Positions 21,599-29,994 of a stretch of 64,000 nucleotides of DNA are shown here, piece after piece (the first letter of the stretch is position 1; each line of letters opens with the position of its first letter). A program made the translations under genes and the position numbers. The DNA is taken from contig NZ_BAEN01000059.1 in NCBI RefSeq assembly GCF_000314975.1, positions 184,657 to 248,656 on the forward strand, in the 5' to 3' direction. The DNA comes from Aliiglaciecola lipolytica E3 (GTDB lineage: Bacteria > Pseudomonadota > Gammaproteobacteria > Enterobacterales > Alteromonadaceae). The notes under the pieces were generated by a model. The model searched no databases. It saw only the letters and a list, made by a program, of their open reading frames with translations, and had not been told where the DNA came from.

Positions 21599-22514
21599 TA
21601 GTATATCCATATTCTCGTAAAGTAGACTGATTTAGAGAGCTAGTAGCTAAAATACTGCTTTCAAACATGGTACGTAGGATGCGAAGAGCGGGTTTGGCCC
21701 TTTTACCTAGTTGTTGTTGTTTTGCTAACGAATCCAAATAGATGAGTGAATACGCCATCGCTTCGCGTTCAAGACGCATCGCTATGTCATGTGTAGCAGC
21801 AATGCCTTCCTGAGCGCCACGATTTTCATCGACACTCAGATTGTTTAGTACGTACCGCTCATAATCCATATGAATTGTATTTTTTATCTGGTTAGTTAAT
21901 TGGTTTTGAGAGTAGGTATTAAATACTTGAATGCGTTTTGGTGCTGGTGGATGCTGGATCATAGAGCGAATATATAAGAATAAACTCGCACTCCAAAAAG
22001 GAGCGTCTTGGGTAAACTGTTCTTGAGCGTATTCTCTGATAAATTTCCCTGGACTTACTTTTGCCAGTGACTCCTGTTCAGGACGCAAACCACTAAGTAC
22101 TTTGGAGTAGGCATGCACTTGATAAGTCGCATCTTCATCGACGGTTCTTAGTACGCCACCTAAAAAGGCGATGGTACAAGCGCTGATACAGTAGTCGCCT
22201 TTTTTGACTCGGACGAAACTACCGAACTCACGCAAAACTAGCCCAATTTTTACGCCTTCATATAAATTTCCACCGCCTGAATGCAACCAAACTTGGGAAT
22301 AACTTCGTTGTGATAGGGCGCGTTTAATATTTTGCGCATCACCTGTTTCAATACCGCTTTTACCGTCTTTTATATAAAGAACAGCTTGCCCGTTATTGGA
22401 AACCGTCGATAGCTGCAATCTCGCTTGAGCGCCACTGCACACTATCAACGGAATCAAAAACCATAAGAATCGCAATGTAGAATCCTTAGGCTGTTGTTGG
22501 TTGGTAGACTCCAT
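21579..22514 (-). CDS. Periplasmic ClpP-like protein (COG3904 type)
   Basis: The chosen ATG at 22514 (MESTNQQQPK, then a hydrophobic signal segment ending SGAQA) gives 311 residues. Longer in-frame starts reach to 22592 but lie inside the upstream gene. The core contains WLHSGGGNLYEGVKIG, YCISACTIAFLGG and VHAYS, the pattern of ClpP/crotonase-fold proteins of COG3904. The Ser in SAC and the His in VHAYS are the likely catalytic pair. These are predicted exported serine proteases or hydrolases without known substrates. It overlaps its neighbours on both sides, which points to one polycistronic envelope unit with two lipoproteins. Confidence 0.75.
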   Translation of the reverse strand: MESTNQQQPKDSTLRFLWFLIPLIVCSGAQARLQLSTVSNNGQAVLYIKDGKSGIETGDAQNIKRALSQRSYSQVWLHSGGGNLYEGVKIGLVLREFGSFVRVKKGDYCISACTIAFLGGVLRTVDEDATYQVHAYSKVLSGLRPEQESLAKVSPGKFIREYAQEQFTQDAPFWSASLFLYIRSMIQHPPAPKRIQVFNTYSQNQLTNQIKNTIHMDYERYVLNNLSVDENRGAQEGIAATHDIAMRLEREAMAYSLIYLDSLAKQQQLGKRAKPALRILRTMFESSILATSSLNQSTLREYGYTNVASSK

Positions 22515-23046
22515 TGGGCAGTTCCCGACAATACTTAACATAAATGGTTTCGGACTGGGTGCCATCGGCCAATGTGTCTTCCATATCCACACATTCTCTA
22601 TTCATGCTTGTTTCTTGATAAGTGCGTGTAGGTGTAACTGTGCCGCTCAATGAGGGGTTAGATGGATCACTATAGGTAGTTGCGGTGCTTGACGCTGCTG
22701 CCGCTAAGACTTGTGCTTCTCGTTCTTTACGACCTTGTTCAGACAAGTTTTTATAGATTGTATTACCTGCGTAATCGGCTAATTTACAAAAACTGATAAA
22801 TAATCCCAATTGAAATGCTTTGGTATAAGTATCAATTTCTTTTTCACTATAATTGCCCGGGCGGCGTTCAAAATATGCTTCAGCTAATTCTTTAGCAATA
22901 TAAGCGCCAGCGATTCCACCTCCGGTGCAAATTACTGCGCGTGTCCCCCAGCCCAGTGTATCTTCACCGTTGCCATTGGATTGGCAGCCTGAAATAAGAG
23001 AAAGTGATAGTCCAAGTAGTAAAAATCGAAGTGAAAAGCAGTTCAT
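22486..23046 (-). CDS. Small lipoprotein of unknown function
   Basis: ATG 23046 is preceded by AAGGA at good spacing and gives 186 residues starting MNCFSLRFLLLGLSLSLISGC, a clear lipobox with Cys 21. In-frame ATGs at 23064 and 23088 lack a good ribosome site. A glycine-rich hydrophobic stretch (CTGGGIAGAYIAKE) follows, then a charged segment and a Ser/Thr-rich tail. The end contains two Cys residues likely to be paired. It is the first gene of the three-gene envelope unit and overlaps the COG3904-type gene by 29 bases. Family not recognised. Confidence 0.75.
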   Translation of the reverse strand: MNCFSLRFLLLGLSLSLISGCQSNGNGEDTLGWGTRAVICTGGGIAGAYIAKELAEAYFERRPGNYSEKEIDTYTKAFQLGLFISFCKLADYAGNTIYKNLSEQGRKEREAQVLAAAASSTATTYSDPSNPSLSGTVTPTRTYQETSMNRECVDMEDTLADGTQSETIYVKYCRELPNGVYQPTTA

Positions 23047-23284
23047 TAACCTAGTCCTTGTCATTATGTATTCTTTAAAATACAACACTTTAAGAAGCTT
23101 ACTTTCACCTACACAGCGAAGACAACTAAGTTCAATATATAAGATTATTTTGGGCCAATAGAATCATCGGCGTAGCCATTACAATATTAGCGATGCTGAT
23201 TGTTTTTGCAACAACTTTAGTTTGTTATTTGATCAGTGGCCGCTAGGAGATGGAGTGTTTTTTTATTTATAAGGAGTGTTCTCT

Positions 23285-23353
23285 TTGCGCTGGGGTATCT
23301 ATTCTGACAATGACAAAACCCACCTGATGGGCTATACCTATATGGATGGATAG
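23285..23353 (+). CDS. Possible 22-residue small protein
   Basis: A TTG at 23285 is preceded at suitable distance by ATAAGGAG and opens a 22-codon frame (MRWGIYSDNDKTHLMGYTYMDG). The stop TAG at 23351-23353 runs straight into a hairpin. The composition is protein-like (Trp, three Tyr, charged), but the length allows chance. It may be a real small gene, a leader peptide for the anchored protein at 23596, or the remnant of a longer gene. Confidence 0.3.
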   Translation: MRWGIYSDNDKTHLMGYTYMDG

Positions 23354-23369
23354 CCTGTATTAACAGGCT
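23352..23369 (+). terminator. Hairpin at the stop codon of the small ORF
   Basis: AGCCTGT (23352-23358), loop ATTA and ACAGGCT (23363-23369) form a perfect 7-bp stem starting within the TAG stop of the small ORF. No U-tract follows. The rest of the 23047-23595 gap holds one open stretch at about 23120-23246 that encodes a hydrophobic segment but has no usable start codon. Confidence 0.4.
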
Positions 23370-23595
23370 TAAGCTCTACTCAGCACTGAGTGTTACCGAG
23401 ACATCTTCGTACAAATTTGTAGTCGCACCAGGCGGATGCCCCTTTCTTTTTTTAGTTGTTAGTTAGAAAAGACAATAAACACTAAGTGACTGTCATCGAA
23501 TAAGAAGTCGATTGGCGCGTAGCTTTGGTGAGCGCGCTTCATTGTGTTGCTGCAATAAGTCGTGCAGCCGATAAAGAAACTTAGGAGAAGATGTA

Positions 23596-24069
23596 ATGGA
23601 TAAACTTATTGCTGCGTTAATCGTAGTGCTACTGTTGTTAATTGCACTTGCGCTCTGGTTTTATAACAAATGGAAAACTTCGAATGCAATAAAAGCAGCC
23701 AAAGGCACTATTCCAAATGGGACAACACCTGGTCAGGCGACAATTATAGACGCATGGACAACGGCACCTACAACAGTTGCTGCGGGTGTTAACACCACTT
23801 TTGTCTTAACCGTGACAAGTAATCAGGTTACGGTTGTGCCCGTGACGGGACGTGAATATATAATTGCCGCGCCAGCGGGGGTTACAATAGTGAGTATCAA
23901 TGGCGCCGCGCCAAATAATCCAGCTATTGGAACCACAACGGCCACAGGCACCATTACCGTTGTCATCAAGGCCGATCCGGTAGAACAGCCAACGGCGGGG
24001 GCGCTAGTAGCGCAGCAGACTTCAGCAGCTTCCACGACTGCTGTTTCAGCTGGATTTACGATTCAATAA
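23596..24069 (+). CDS. Membrane-anchored Thr/Ala/Val-rich protein, Ig-like fold suspected
   Basis: The 157-residue protein begins MDKLIAALIVVLLLLIALALWFYNKWK, one membrane helix (uncleaved signal anchor) followed by a basic stretch. The outer part is a beta-strand-type sequence with repeated Thr, Ala, Val and Gly and almost no aromatic or charged residues. Motifs such as VAAGVNTTFVLTVTSNQV and TGTITVVIKADPV resemble bacterial Ig-like or adhesin beta-sandwich domains. A TAGGAGA ribosome site precedes the ATG. Its composition is unlike its neighbours, so horizontal gain is possible. Precise family and role are unknown. Confidence 0.7.
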   Translation: MDKLIAALIVVLLLLIALALWFYNKWKTSNAIKAAKGTIPNGTTPGQATIIDAWTTAPTTVAAGVNTTFVLTVTSNQVTVVPVTGREYIIAAPAGVTIVSINGAAPNNPAIGTTTATGTITVVIKADPVEQPTAGALVAQQTSAASTTAVSAGFTIQ

Positions 24070-24159
24070 TCCGTTAAAAGCTGGGCTGGGAACTGGATAT
24101 TCTATTGCAGCTTACAGATTTAGTGGGCCGTCACTGTGGTTGGGTTGGGCAATTCAGAT

Positions 24160-24378
24160 TTAGCTAACTTCTTCACCGTCATAACGACGCGCTAGATCAT
24201 CTAGTTCGGCACTAGTGCTATCAAATCCAGTATCTGAGTAGTGATAGGTCACCTGCACTTTAACAGAGCCGCGGTATAACTTGGCTTTAATGTGCGGTCT
24301 TTGTTCGGCGTTCACGTCATTTAAAAAACGGTTGGCAATTTGGCCGCTAGGGAATTGATAAATTATTTGATTCTGCAT
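24160..24378 (-). CDS. Small hypothetical protein
   Basis: This 72-residue frame begins MQNQIIYQFPSGQIANRFLND. It has balanced, globular composition: an alternating strand pattern (KAKLYRGSVKVQVTYHY) between two helical parts, with an acidic C-terminus. The pattern would fit a small ferredoxin-like alpha/beta fold. No ribosome site is evident. It lies downstream of the giant PAS gene relative to transcription and 90 bases from the convergent anchored-protein gene. I do not recognise the family. Confidence 0.6.
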   Translation of the reverse strand: MQNQIIYQFPSGQIANRFLNDVNAEQRPHIKAKLYRGSVKVQVTYHYSDTGFDSTSAELDDLARRYDGEEVS

Positions 24379-24500
24379 GGGTAAACGAATTTAGATATTT
24401 TTTGGAATAGTGCATGTTCACAGTATTTTTAGCAACAGTAGGGCTGAGTATATTTTACTACTTTGCCCTTTCTGTTAGCTGCATTCTTTGTTACTGCCGG

Positions 24501-27500
24501 TTAATTGTGCAAATGCGAATATATCACGCGCAAAGTTGTCATAATGGATTCTTTCACACTAGGCCAGAAAATTGAAATACTGTCTACTTCGCCTTGGCGG
24601 AAATCTGCCTCCAGGCGGGTAGCTACATCATCCAGTGGATCTGAATTTACTTTGCGTGCAATATGCGCCAGTTTTCTCGCTTGGGTGAGAATGGCGCTGT
24701 TGTTATCTTGGGTTACTGCATCATCCATTTTCTGCATCGCACCTTCCAATTCGTTCATCAAAGCACTTAAATCAATTGCCAGTGACTGTTTGGGAGGATT
24801 TTTTTGCAAATAAGGTAATAAGTCAAACCAGACATGTGGCTCTCTGGGCATATCCATTTTGGCAAACGCAGGTGTTGCTTTGACTTCGACCTTGGGAAGT
24901 TGCTCTTGAGCTTGTTTTAGCTCTTCTTTGTGCGCGGCGATTAACGCTTTTTCTTTGTCTTGCAGTTTGGCTTGGCTGGATTCTAATTGTTTTTGTGCGC
25001 GCAGTAGCTCGGTTTCTTTATCAGCTATCTGAGTTTTATTGTTATTTAATTCTTGTTCAAGTTGCAGCAGTTTTTGGTTGAGTTCTGACTGGTTACTGTC
25101 TTGCGCGTTCATACTCGCTTTCGTGCTGTCATATTCAGCTTGAATGGCTTGTAACTCGGTGGCAAGTTGCTGTTGTTCATTTTGCATACTTTGCACATTT
25201 TGCTCACTCTGTTGCAACGCTTTTTGTTGTTCAGCGAGTTGGAGTTGAAGTTTCAGTTCCTGTTGTTCTTGCTGTTTCAGTTTATCTTGTAATTCCTGTG
25301 CTTCACGTTTTGCCTGATCTAATTCAGCTTGTAGTTTTTGTTCTCCAGATTGCGTATCACTGACTTGTGATTCAGCTCGTTGTAGCTCTTGTAAACTCTG
25401 CTGTAGCTTTTGTTGCATTTGCGCATTTTGCTGTTCAGCATCACGAAGAGATTGTTGTAGTTGCTTTTTCTGTTGTTCTATTTCTGCATGGTGTTGACGC
25501 CACTGCTCATCACTACCTTGTAACATTTCTTTTTGTTTGGTTGCGCGGTTTTCCACATCGGCCAATTCAACTTTTAATTGATCAAGTTTTTGCTGTTGCT
25601 CTAGACGTTCGCGTTTTTCTAGATCCGCTTGGCGCTGATTGTCATCAAGTTGTTTGCGGGTTAATTGCAACTGGGATTGTTTAGCCTCTACTTCCTGTTT
25701 TAATTCAGCTTGACGTTGTTGCCATTGCTGATCACTTTCCTGCATTTCACGTTGCTGTTTGGCACTTCGTTGTTCCATTTCGAGTAGCTCAGACTGCAAT
25801 TTTTCGAATATTTTTTGTTGCTCTTGTTTCGCGGCTTTTTCGGCTTCTGTTTGCAGTGTGGTTTTTTGCAATGCTTGTTCGGTTTCTAACAATTTTTGTT
25901 GTTTTGCTAGCAGCTCAGCTTGCAGTGCATCCTGTTTATCCTTCCAGCGGCGATCAGCTTCTTCGATAATTTGTTTTTGCTGCTGTTCGCTACGCTTTTC
26001 CATTTCTGCTAGTTCAGATTGCAAGCGTTTCTTTAACTCACGTTGTTGTGCTTTTTCAGCTTCAGTTTGTTGTTTTGCCTGATTTAAGATTTGTTCAGTT
26101 TCTTGAAGCTTTTGTTGTTTTTGTTCGAGTTCCTGTTGCCATTGGCGCTGTTGTTCTTGTAACCGCTGTTCAGCTTCTTCATTTTTCTGTTGTTGCTGCA
26201 ACTCGCTGCGTTTTTGCATTTCAGCCAGTTCAAGCTGTAATTTTTCAAACACTTTTTGTTGTTGAGCTTTAGCTGCTTTTTCAGCTTCTACCTGCTGTTC
26301 TTGTTGCTGTAAAATTTGTTGAGTGTCTTGCAGTTTTTGTTGTTTATCTTGTAATTCTTGTTGCAGTTTCTGTTGTTGCTCGGCCCAGTGTTTATCCGCT
26401 TCAGCAATTTTTTCTTGTTGTTGAGCACTGCGGCGTTCAACTTCCATTAGGTCTTCTTGCAATTGTTCTAAGCGCTGTTGCTGTTGTTCTTTTTCAGCTT
26501 TATCTTGTTCAGATTGACGTTTGGTTTCATCTAAATCACGCTGGGTTGATTGCAACTGCTTTTGTTTATTCTCAAGCTCTTGTTGCAGCAGCGCTTGTTG
26601 TTTTTCCATATCGCCTTTTTGCTGATTGGACATTTCTTCAAACTTGTTCATTTCATGTTGCAAATGGTCTATATGACGCGCTTTGTTAGACAGTTCTGAT
26701 TGCGCTACAAAACAGGATTGCTCTAGTTCACGTCTTTGCTTTTCCGCAATTTCACTGGCCTTACGTTGATTGATTAATAACTGACGCAGTTTTTCGCTAG
26801 CCTGACTTGAACTAGAAAGCTTGGATTGCAGTGCACTGATTTGCCCGTTCACATCAGAAATTTGTTTATCTTTTTGCTGAATAGAGGTTTTCAGTCCGCT
26901 AATTTCGCCTTCAAAAGCCTGCATTTTTTGCTGTTGTTCTTCACGCTCGATTTCTAAATTACGTGCCGTTTCTTCACTTTGCGCAAGCTCTTTTTGTGCG
27001 TCTTTATACTTTTTCTCACTGTACTGAAGTTCATCAGCAATTTGGTTACGTTGTTTTTCTAAACCATGGATGCGTTTACTTGTTTGTTCTAACTGTCCGG
27101 CAAGTTCTTCATTGGCTTGTTCGCTGCTCGCTAACGACTCACGGCTTTGCTGGTAGTCTTGCTGTAATTGATTGAGATGTGCGGTGACATTGTCATGGGC
27201 TTCTTGCAAGGTCGATAGTTCGTTTGCCTTGTCGGTGATATCTTCTTCAGCCGCTTTTAATTTGGTCTGGGTATCGGACAGAGATTTCACTTTACTCGCT
27301 AGCTGATCTTGACTGCTTTCTAGTAATTGCTGTTTCTCAACAATTAACCGTTCTGCCGCTTGGTGGAGATTTATTGCTTCTAAACGTTCTTGGTCAGCTT
27401 TTTTAATTGCCCTCAGGTCAGTCCAAATGCACAAAATGGAATCAAAGTCCTGCCCTTTGAACATGGGGACAAATGTGGCCTGACACGGCAGTTTATTATC

Positions 27501-29477
27501 GCCGCGGCTATGTTGCCAAGTTAACGAAAGTGCCTGTCCATCTTGTTTTATTTGTTCTATTTTTTGTTTAAAGTCATCTAAGTTTGCATCGTCACTATTG
27601 AGTTTCTTGGAATAAGGGAAATGCCCAAATAAATCTTCTTCATCCTCGACCGAGAAAAACTCGCAGGCAGCAGGATTAAGTTTGTTAAAACCTTGTTCCG
27701 TCAATACTGCCATAGGCATACTGCTGTGTAACAACAAGCTTTCAAATTTATCTTGCTGGTATTGCTCGTCACTGATATCAGAAATCCAACATAGAAAATG
27801 TTGTTTTTCACGGTCGAATAGTTCTATGTTTAGTTCACTCGGGTGTAGCTGCTCTTGTTTACCTTTCAAGTCAGCATGGAAACCTTCTAAACGGCCATTT
27901 TTGTGCAGTTTTTTGGCGGCTTTTCCAGAGTTTTTAGGATCATTAAATAACTGATAGAAAGACCCTTTCATCAACTCTTTTTCACTCAGTGCTAAGCGCT
28001 GTGTTAAGGCTTTGTTGGCCTGCACTATGCGATCATCATCATCGATCATGGCAATACCTAACGGTGCTTTATTGATGATATTGTTGAAGTGTTGACGTTC
28101 GTGATCGAGTTGCGCTTTGGTGTGCTTGAGTTCAGATACGTCTTCCATTAAACATACCGAGCCGGCAGGGTTACCAGACTCGTCTCGGAAAGACTGAATT
28201 TTCACTTTAAGCGTTTTTTCATCGCCTGAAGGGAGTTGCAAATCTATCTCTTGGGCGCTACCTACACTAGCTGAATAAGCCATGCTGGCAGATTGTCCCT
28301 CAGGCATTATGTCTTGTATCTGTGAAGGTAAGATTGAAAGCTGTTTAGCTGGCTGATTACGTAAATTTTCAACAGAAGTATTAAACATTAATTCGAATGG
28401 GGTATTGCAGGCTACGACTAAGCCGTTTTCATTTAACAGTAGCATAGGGTTACTACTTGAGCTGAGCATGCCTTTGACTATTTGCTTATTCGCCGCTAAC
28501 TGATTTTTTAAATTAACAACAGGATTAATATTGGTAACAGTAATATGCGCTTTTAGGGTTTTATTCTTATCATCAAATGCTGTGGGAAATCCGATAAACC
28601 TAACATTTAATTCGTTATCGTGGCCATCTAGTTTGCATTCAATGTCTATGTTTTCGCCTCGCTCAAGGTCTTTATATGCTTGATTCCAAGCAAACTGAGT
28701 TGTTTGCTTTATATATTTTTCAAAGGCTTTTATCTCTCCCTCAAGTTGGCCTTCAGAACTGCCCAATAAGCTTGTGAAAACCGGATTGGCTTGAAAGGTT
28801 TTTTCACTAAAGTCGATAATCAATTGGCCAATATCGGTGGCATCAAGTAACTGATTGTTTGTTGCTAATGCATTACTTAAGTTATCTATTTGATTCTGAG
28901 GTGCGCTAAAATCAACAATAGAAATAACTGACGCGATATTTTGTAGGTTATCTTTTTGCGGTGCAAACTCTAACAATAAAGCGCGCTCTTTTACCGGCCC
29001 AACGCATTGTTCTTTGCATTGTATTTTTGCATTGATACCTTTTACTAAACGCTCTGAATCGGCTTCGTCAAATAAGGAGGTAAGCATTTTACCTTGCAGG
29101 TTTTCTGCGCGGTTACCTAAATAGTATGCAGCGAGTTTATTGCAATACTGTATTTCACCAGCATGATTTACATGCACCATACCGACATGGAAATTGTCGA
29201 GATATTGGTTGTTTTGGTCGAGGACCTGTTGATTTTTCGCCAGTTTCTGCTTGGCTCTTTTTTGGCTGAGTTTGAAAAATATAATGATGATTAACAGTGT
29301 GGTAAACAATATCGCCAAGCCGATTAGGCCAATTTCAATATTTTCGGCCGACTGATTTAAAACTTGTTCACCGATGGCGTACACGTTATTTGTCAGCAAC
29401 AATAAACTCAAACCGAAGCAGATGTTAGCCACTTTTTTAAGCGCGCGCAGCGTCATTAGATTTTTCCCATTCAACAT
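24501..29477 (-). CDS. Giant PAS-domain protein with long glutamine-rich coiled coil and HPt-like C-terminus
   Basis: The 1658-residue protein has two N-terminal hydrophobic segments (about 13-33 and 49-69). About five PAS-type domains follow, near 90-190, 205-320, 338-450, 460-570 and 575-690. The third and fourth show typical PAS cores (PMLLLNENGLVVACNTPFEL; APLGIAMIDDDDRIVQANKA). Residues 695-1530 are continuous, very Gln/Glu-rich coiled coil with at least five repeats of about 74 residues. The end (about 1550-1655) is helical, and AHIARKVNSDPL resembles an HPt site with candidate His 1604. I see no histidine-kinase, GGDEF, EAL or methyl-accepting domain. ATG 29477 and 29456 are both possible starts. 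The likely role is membrane-linked sensing or scaffolding. The output is unknown. Confidence 0.85.
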   Translation of the reverse strand: MLNGKNLMTLRALKKVANICFGLSLLLLTNNVYAIGEQVLNQSAENIEIGLIGLAILFTTLLIIIIFFKLSQKRAKQKLAKNQQVLDQNNQYLDNFHVGMVHVNHAGEIQYCNKLAAYYLGNRAENLQGKMLTSLFDEADSERLVKGINAKIQCKEQCVGPVKERALLLEFAPQKDNLQNIASVISIVDFSAPQNQIDNLSNALATNNQLLDATDIGQLIIDFSEKTFQANPVFTSLLGSSEGQLEGEIKAFEKYIKQTTQFAWNQAYKDLERGENIDIECKLDGHDNELNVRFIGFPTAFDDKNKTLKAHITVTNINPVVNLKNQLAANKQIVKGMLSSSSNPMLLLNENGLVVACNTPFELMFNTSVENLRNQPAKQLSILPSQIQDIMPEGQSASMAYSASVGSAQEIDLQLPSGDEKTLKVKIQSFRDESGNPAGSVCLMEDVSELKHTKAQLDHERQHFNNIINKAPLGIAMIDDDDRIVQANKALTQRLALSEKELMKGSFYQLFNDPKNSGKAAKKLHKNGRLEGFHADLKGKQEQLHPSELNIELFDREKQHFLCWISDISDEQYQQDKFESLLLHSSMPMAVLTEQGFNKLNPAACEFFSVEDEEDLFGHFPYSKKLNSDDANLDDFKQKIEQIKQDGQALSLTWQHSRGDNKLPCQATFVPMFKGQDFDSILCIWTDLRAIKKADQERLEAINLHQAAERLIVEKQQLLESSQDQLASKVKSLSDTQTKLKAAEEDITDKANELSTLQEAHDNVTAHLNQLQQDYQQSRESLASSEQANEELAGQLEQTSKRIHGLEKQRNQIADELQYSEKKYKDAQKELAQSEETARNLEIEREEQQQKMQAFEGEISGLKTSIQQKDKQISDVNGQISALQSKLSSSSQASEKLRQLLINQRKASEIAEKQRRELEQSCFVAQSELSNKARHIDHLQHEMNKFEEMSNQQKGDMEKQQALLQQELENKQKQLQSTQRDLDETKRQSEQDKAEKEQQQQRLEQLQEDLMEVERRSAQQQEKIAEADKHWAEQQQKLQQELQDKQQKLQDTQQILQQQEQQVEAEKAAKAQQQKVFEKLQLELAEMQKRSELQQQQKNEEAEQRLQEQQRQWQQELEQKQQKLQETEQILNQAKQQTEAEKAQQRELKKRLQSELAEMEKRSEQQQKQIIEEADRRWKDKQDALQAELLAKQQKLLETEQALQKTTLQTEAEKAAKQEQQKIFEKLQSELLEMEQRSAKQQREMQESDQQWQQRQAELKQEVEAKQSQLQLTRKQLDDNQRQADLEKRERLEQQQKLDQLKVELADVENRATKQKEMLQGSDEQWRQHHAEIEQQKKQLQQSLRDAEQQNAQMQQKLQQSLQELQRAESQVSDTQSGEQKLQAELDQAKREAQELQDKLKQQEQQELKLQLQLAEQQKALQQSEQNVQSMQNEQQQLATELQAIQAEYDSTKASMNAQDSNQSELNQKLLQLEQELNNNKTQIADKETELLRAQKQLESSQAKLQDKEKALIAAHKEELKQAQEQLPKVEVKATPAFAKMDMPREPHVWFDLLPYLQKNPPKQSLAIDLSALMNELEGAMQKMDDAVTQDNNSAILTQARKLAHIARKVNSDPLDDVATRLEADFRQGEVDSISIFWPSVKESIMTTLRVIYSHLHN
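25350..26678 (-). repeat. Tandem coding repeats of about 74 codons inside the PAS/coiled-coil gene
   Basis: In the protein, units start at residues 1008, 1082, 1154, 1229 and 1303, spaced 74, 72, 75 and 74 residues. Each begins with a version of ELxEMExRS, has a central W-containing segment, then KQQKLQxTEQ and EAEKAA. Partial units flank the block (about residues 934-1007 and after 1340). The repeats are diverged at DNA level, so they are old rather than freshly expanded. Confidence 0.85.
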
Positions 29478-29667
29478 GTTATTTCCAGATTAACTTGTTA
29501 TCGCTCTTCAACAAACCTTTTAAAAAACAACTAGGTGTAGAAAATAATACGCAATATAATTTTTACACGTTAGTTTTTTGTTGATGAAAGTTACACCTAA
29601 AACCATTGTTAATTTCAAAAACTTTGCATAAAAACCAACCACTCATTAATGTTAACTTGCTAAGTAA

Positions 29668-29982
29668 TTAGGCTTTCGTTGCCACTTTATTATGAGACGC
29701 TGCCCAACTCTCAGGAAACTTGTCTTGTAAAACATACGAAAAGGCGATGAGTTCCGCAATCACATGATACAACTGTTCGGGAATCTCTTGTCCCAAATCT
29801 AAGCGTGCTAAAAATTCACTTAAATAGGGATCTTCGTGTACTAAAACACCGCTTTGTTTTGCCAGTGCAATTATTTCTTCAGCTAGATCACCAAAGCCTT
29901 TTGCAATTATCTTTGGCGCTTGTTTATCGCCTTCTTGGTACTTTATGCCAACTGCGCTTTTGGTTTTATTTTTATGTTTCAT
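29668..29982 (-). CDS. FlhB C-terminal-domain-like protein (FhlB type)
   Basis: The 104-residue protein matches the cytoplasmic C-terminal domain of FlhB/EscU-family export-gate proteins: AVGIKYQEGDKQAPKIIAKGFGDLAEEIIALAKQSGVLVHEDPYLSEFLARLDLG. The NPTH autocleavage site and membrane part of FlhB are absent, as in FhlB/FlhX stand-alone homologues. Such proteins can substitute for the FlhB C-terminal domain in flagellar substrate switching. It is 12 bases downstream of the FliK-like gene, its natural partner, so an operon is likely. Start ATG at 29982. Confidence 0.88.
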   Translation of the reverse strand: MKHKNKTKSAVGIKYQEGDKQAPKIIAKGFGDLAEEIIALAKQSGVLVHEDPYLSEFLARLDLGQEIPEQLYHVIAELIAFSYVLQDKFPESWAASHNKVATKA

Positions 29983-29994
29983 GTGTAATCGCTT

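Noticed and set aside
23120..23246. Open stretch encoding a hydrophobic segment upstream of the 22-codon ORF
   Set aside because: A stop lies just upstream and the only in-frame ATG leaves 17 codons. No ribosome site was found, so it may be a fragment but not a supported gene.
25367..26272. Long plus-strand open frames opposite the coiled-coil part of the PAS gene
   Set aside because: They arise because the Gln/Glu-rich repeats avoid stop codons on the opposite strand. The predicted products are low-complexity and have no ribosome sites.
25350..26678. Periodic repeats considered as a CRISPR-like or non-coding repeat array
   Set aside because: The roughly 222-base period is a diverged coding repeat within one continuous frame. 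There are no short identical repeats with unique spacers.
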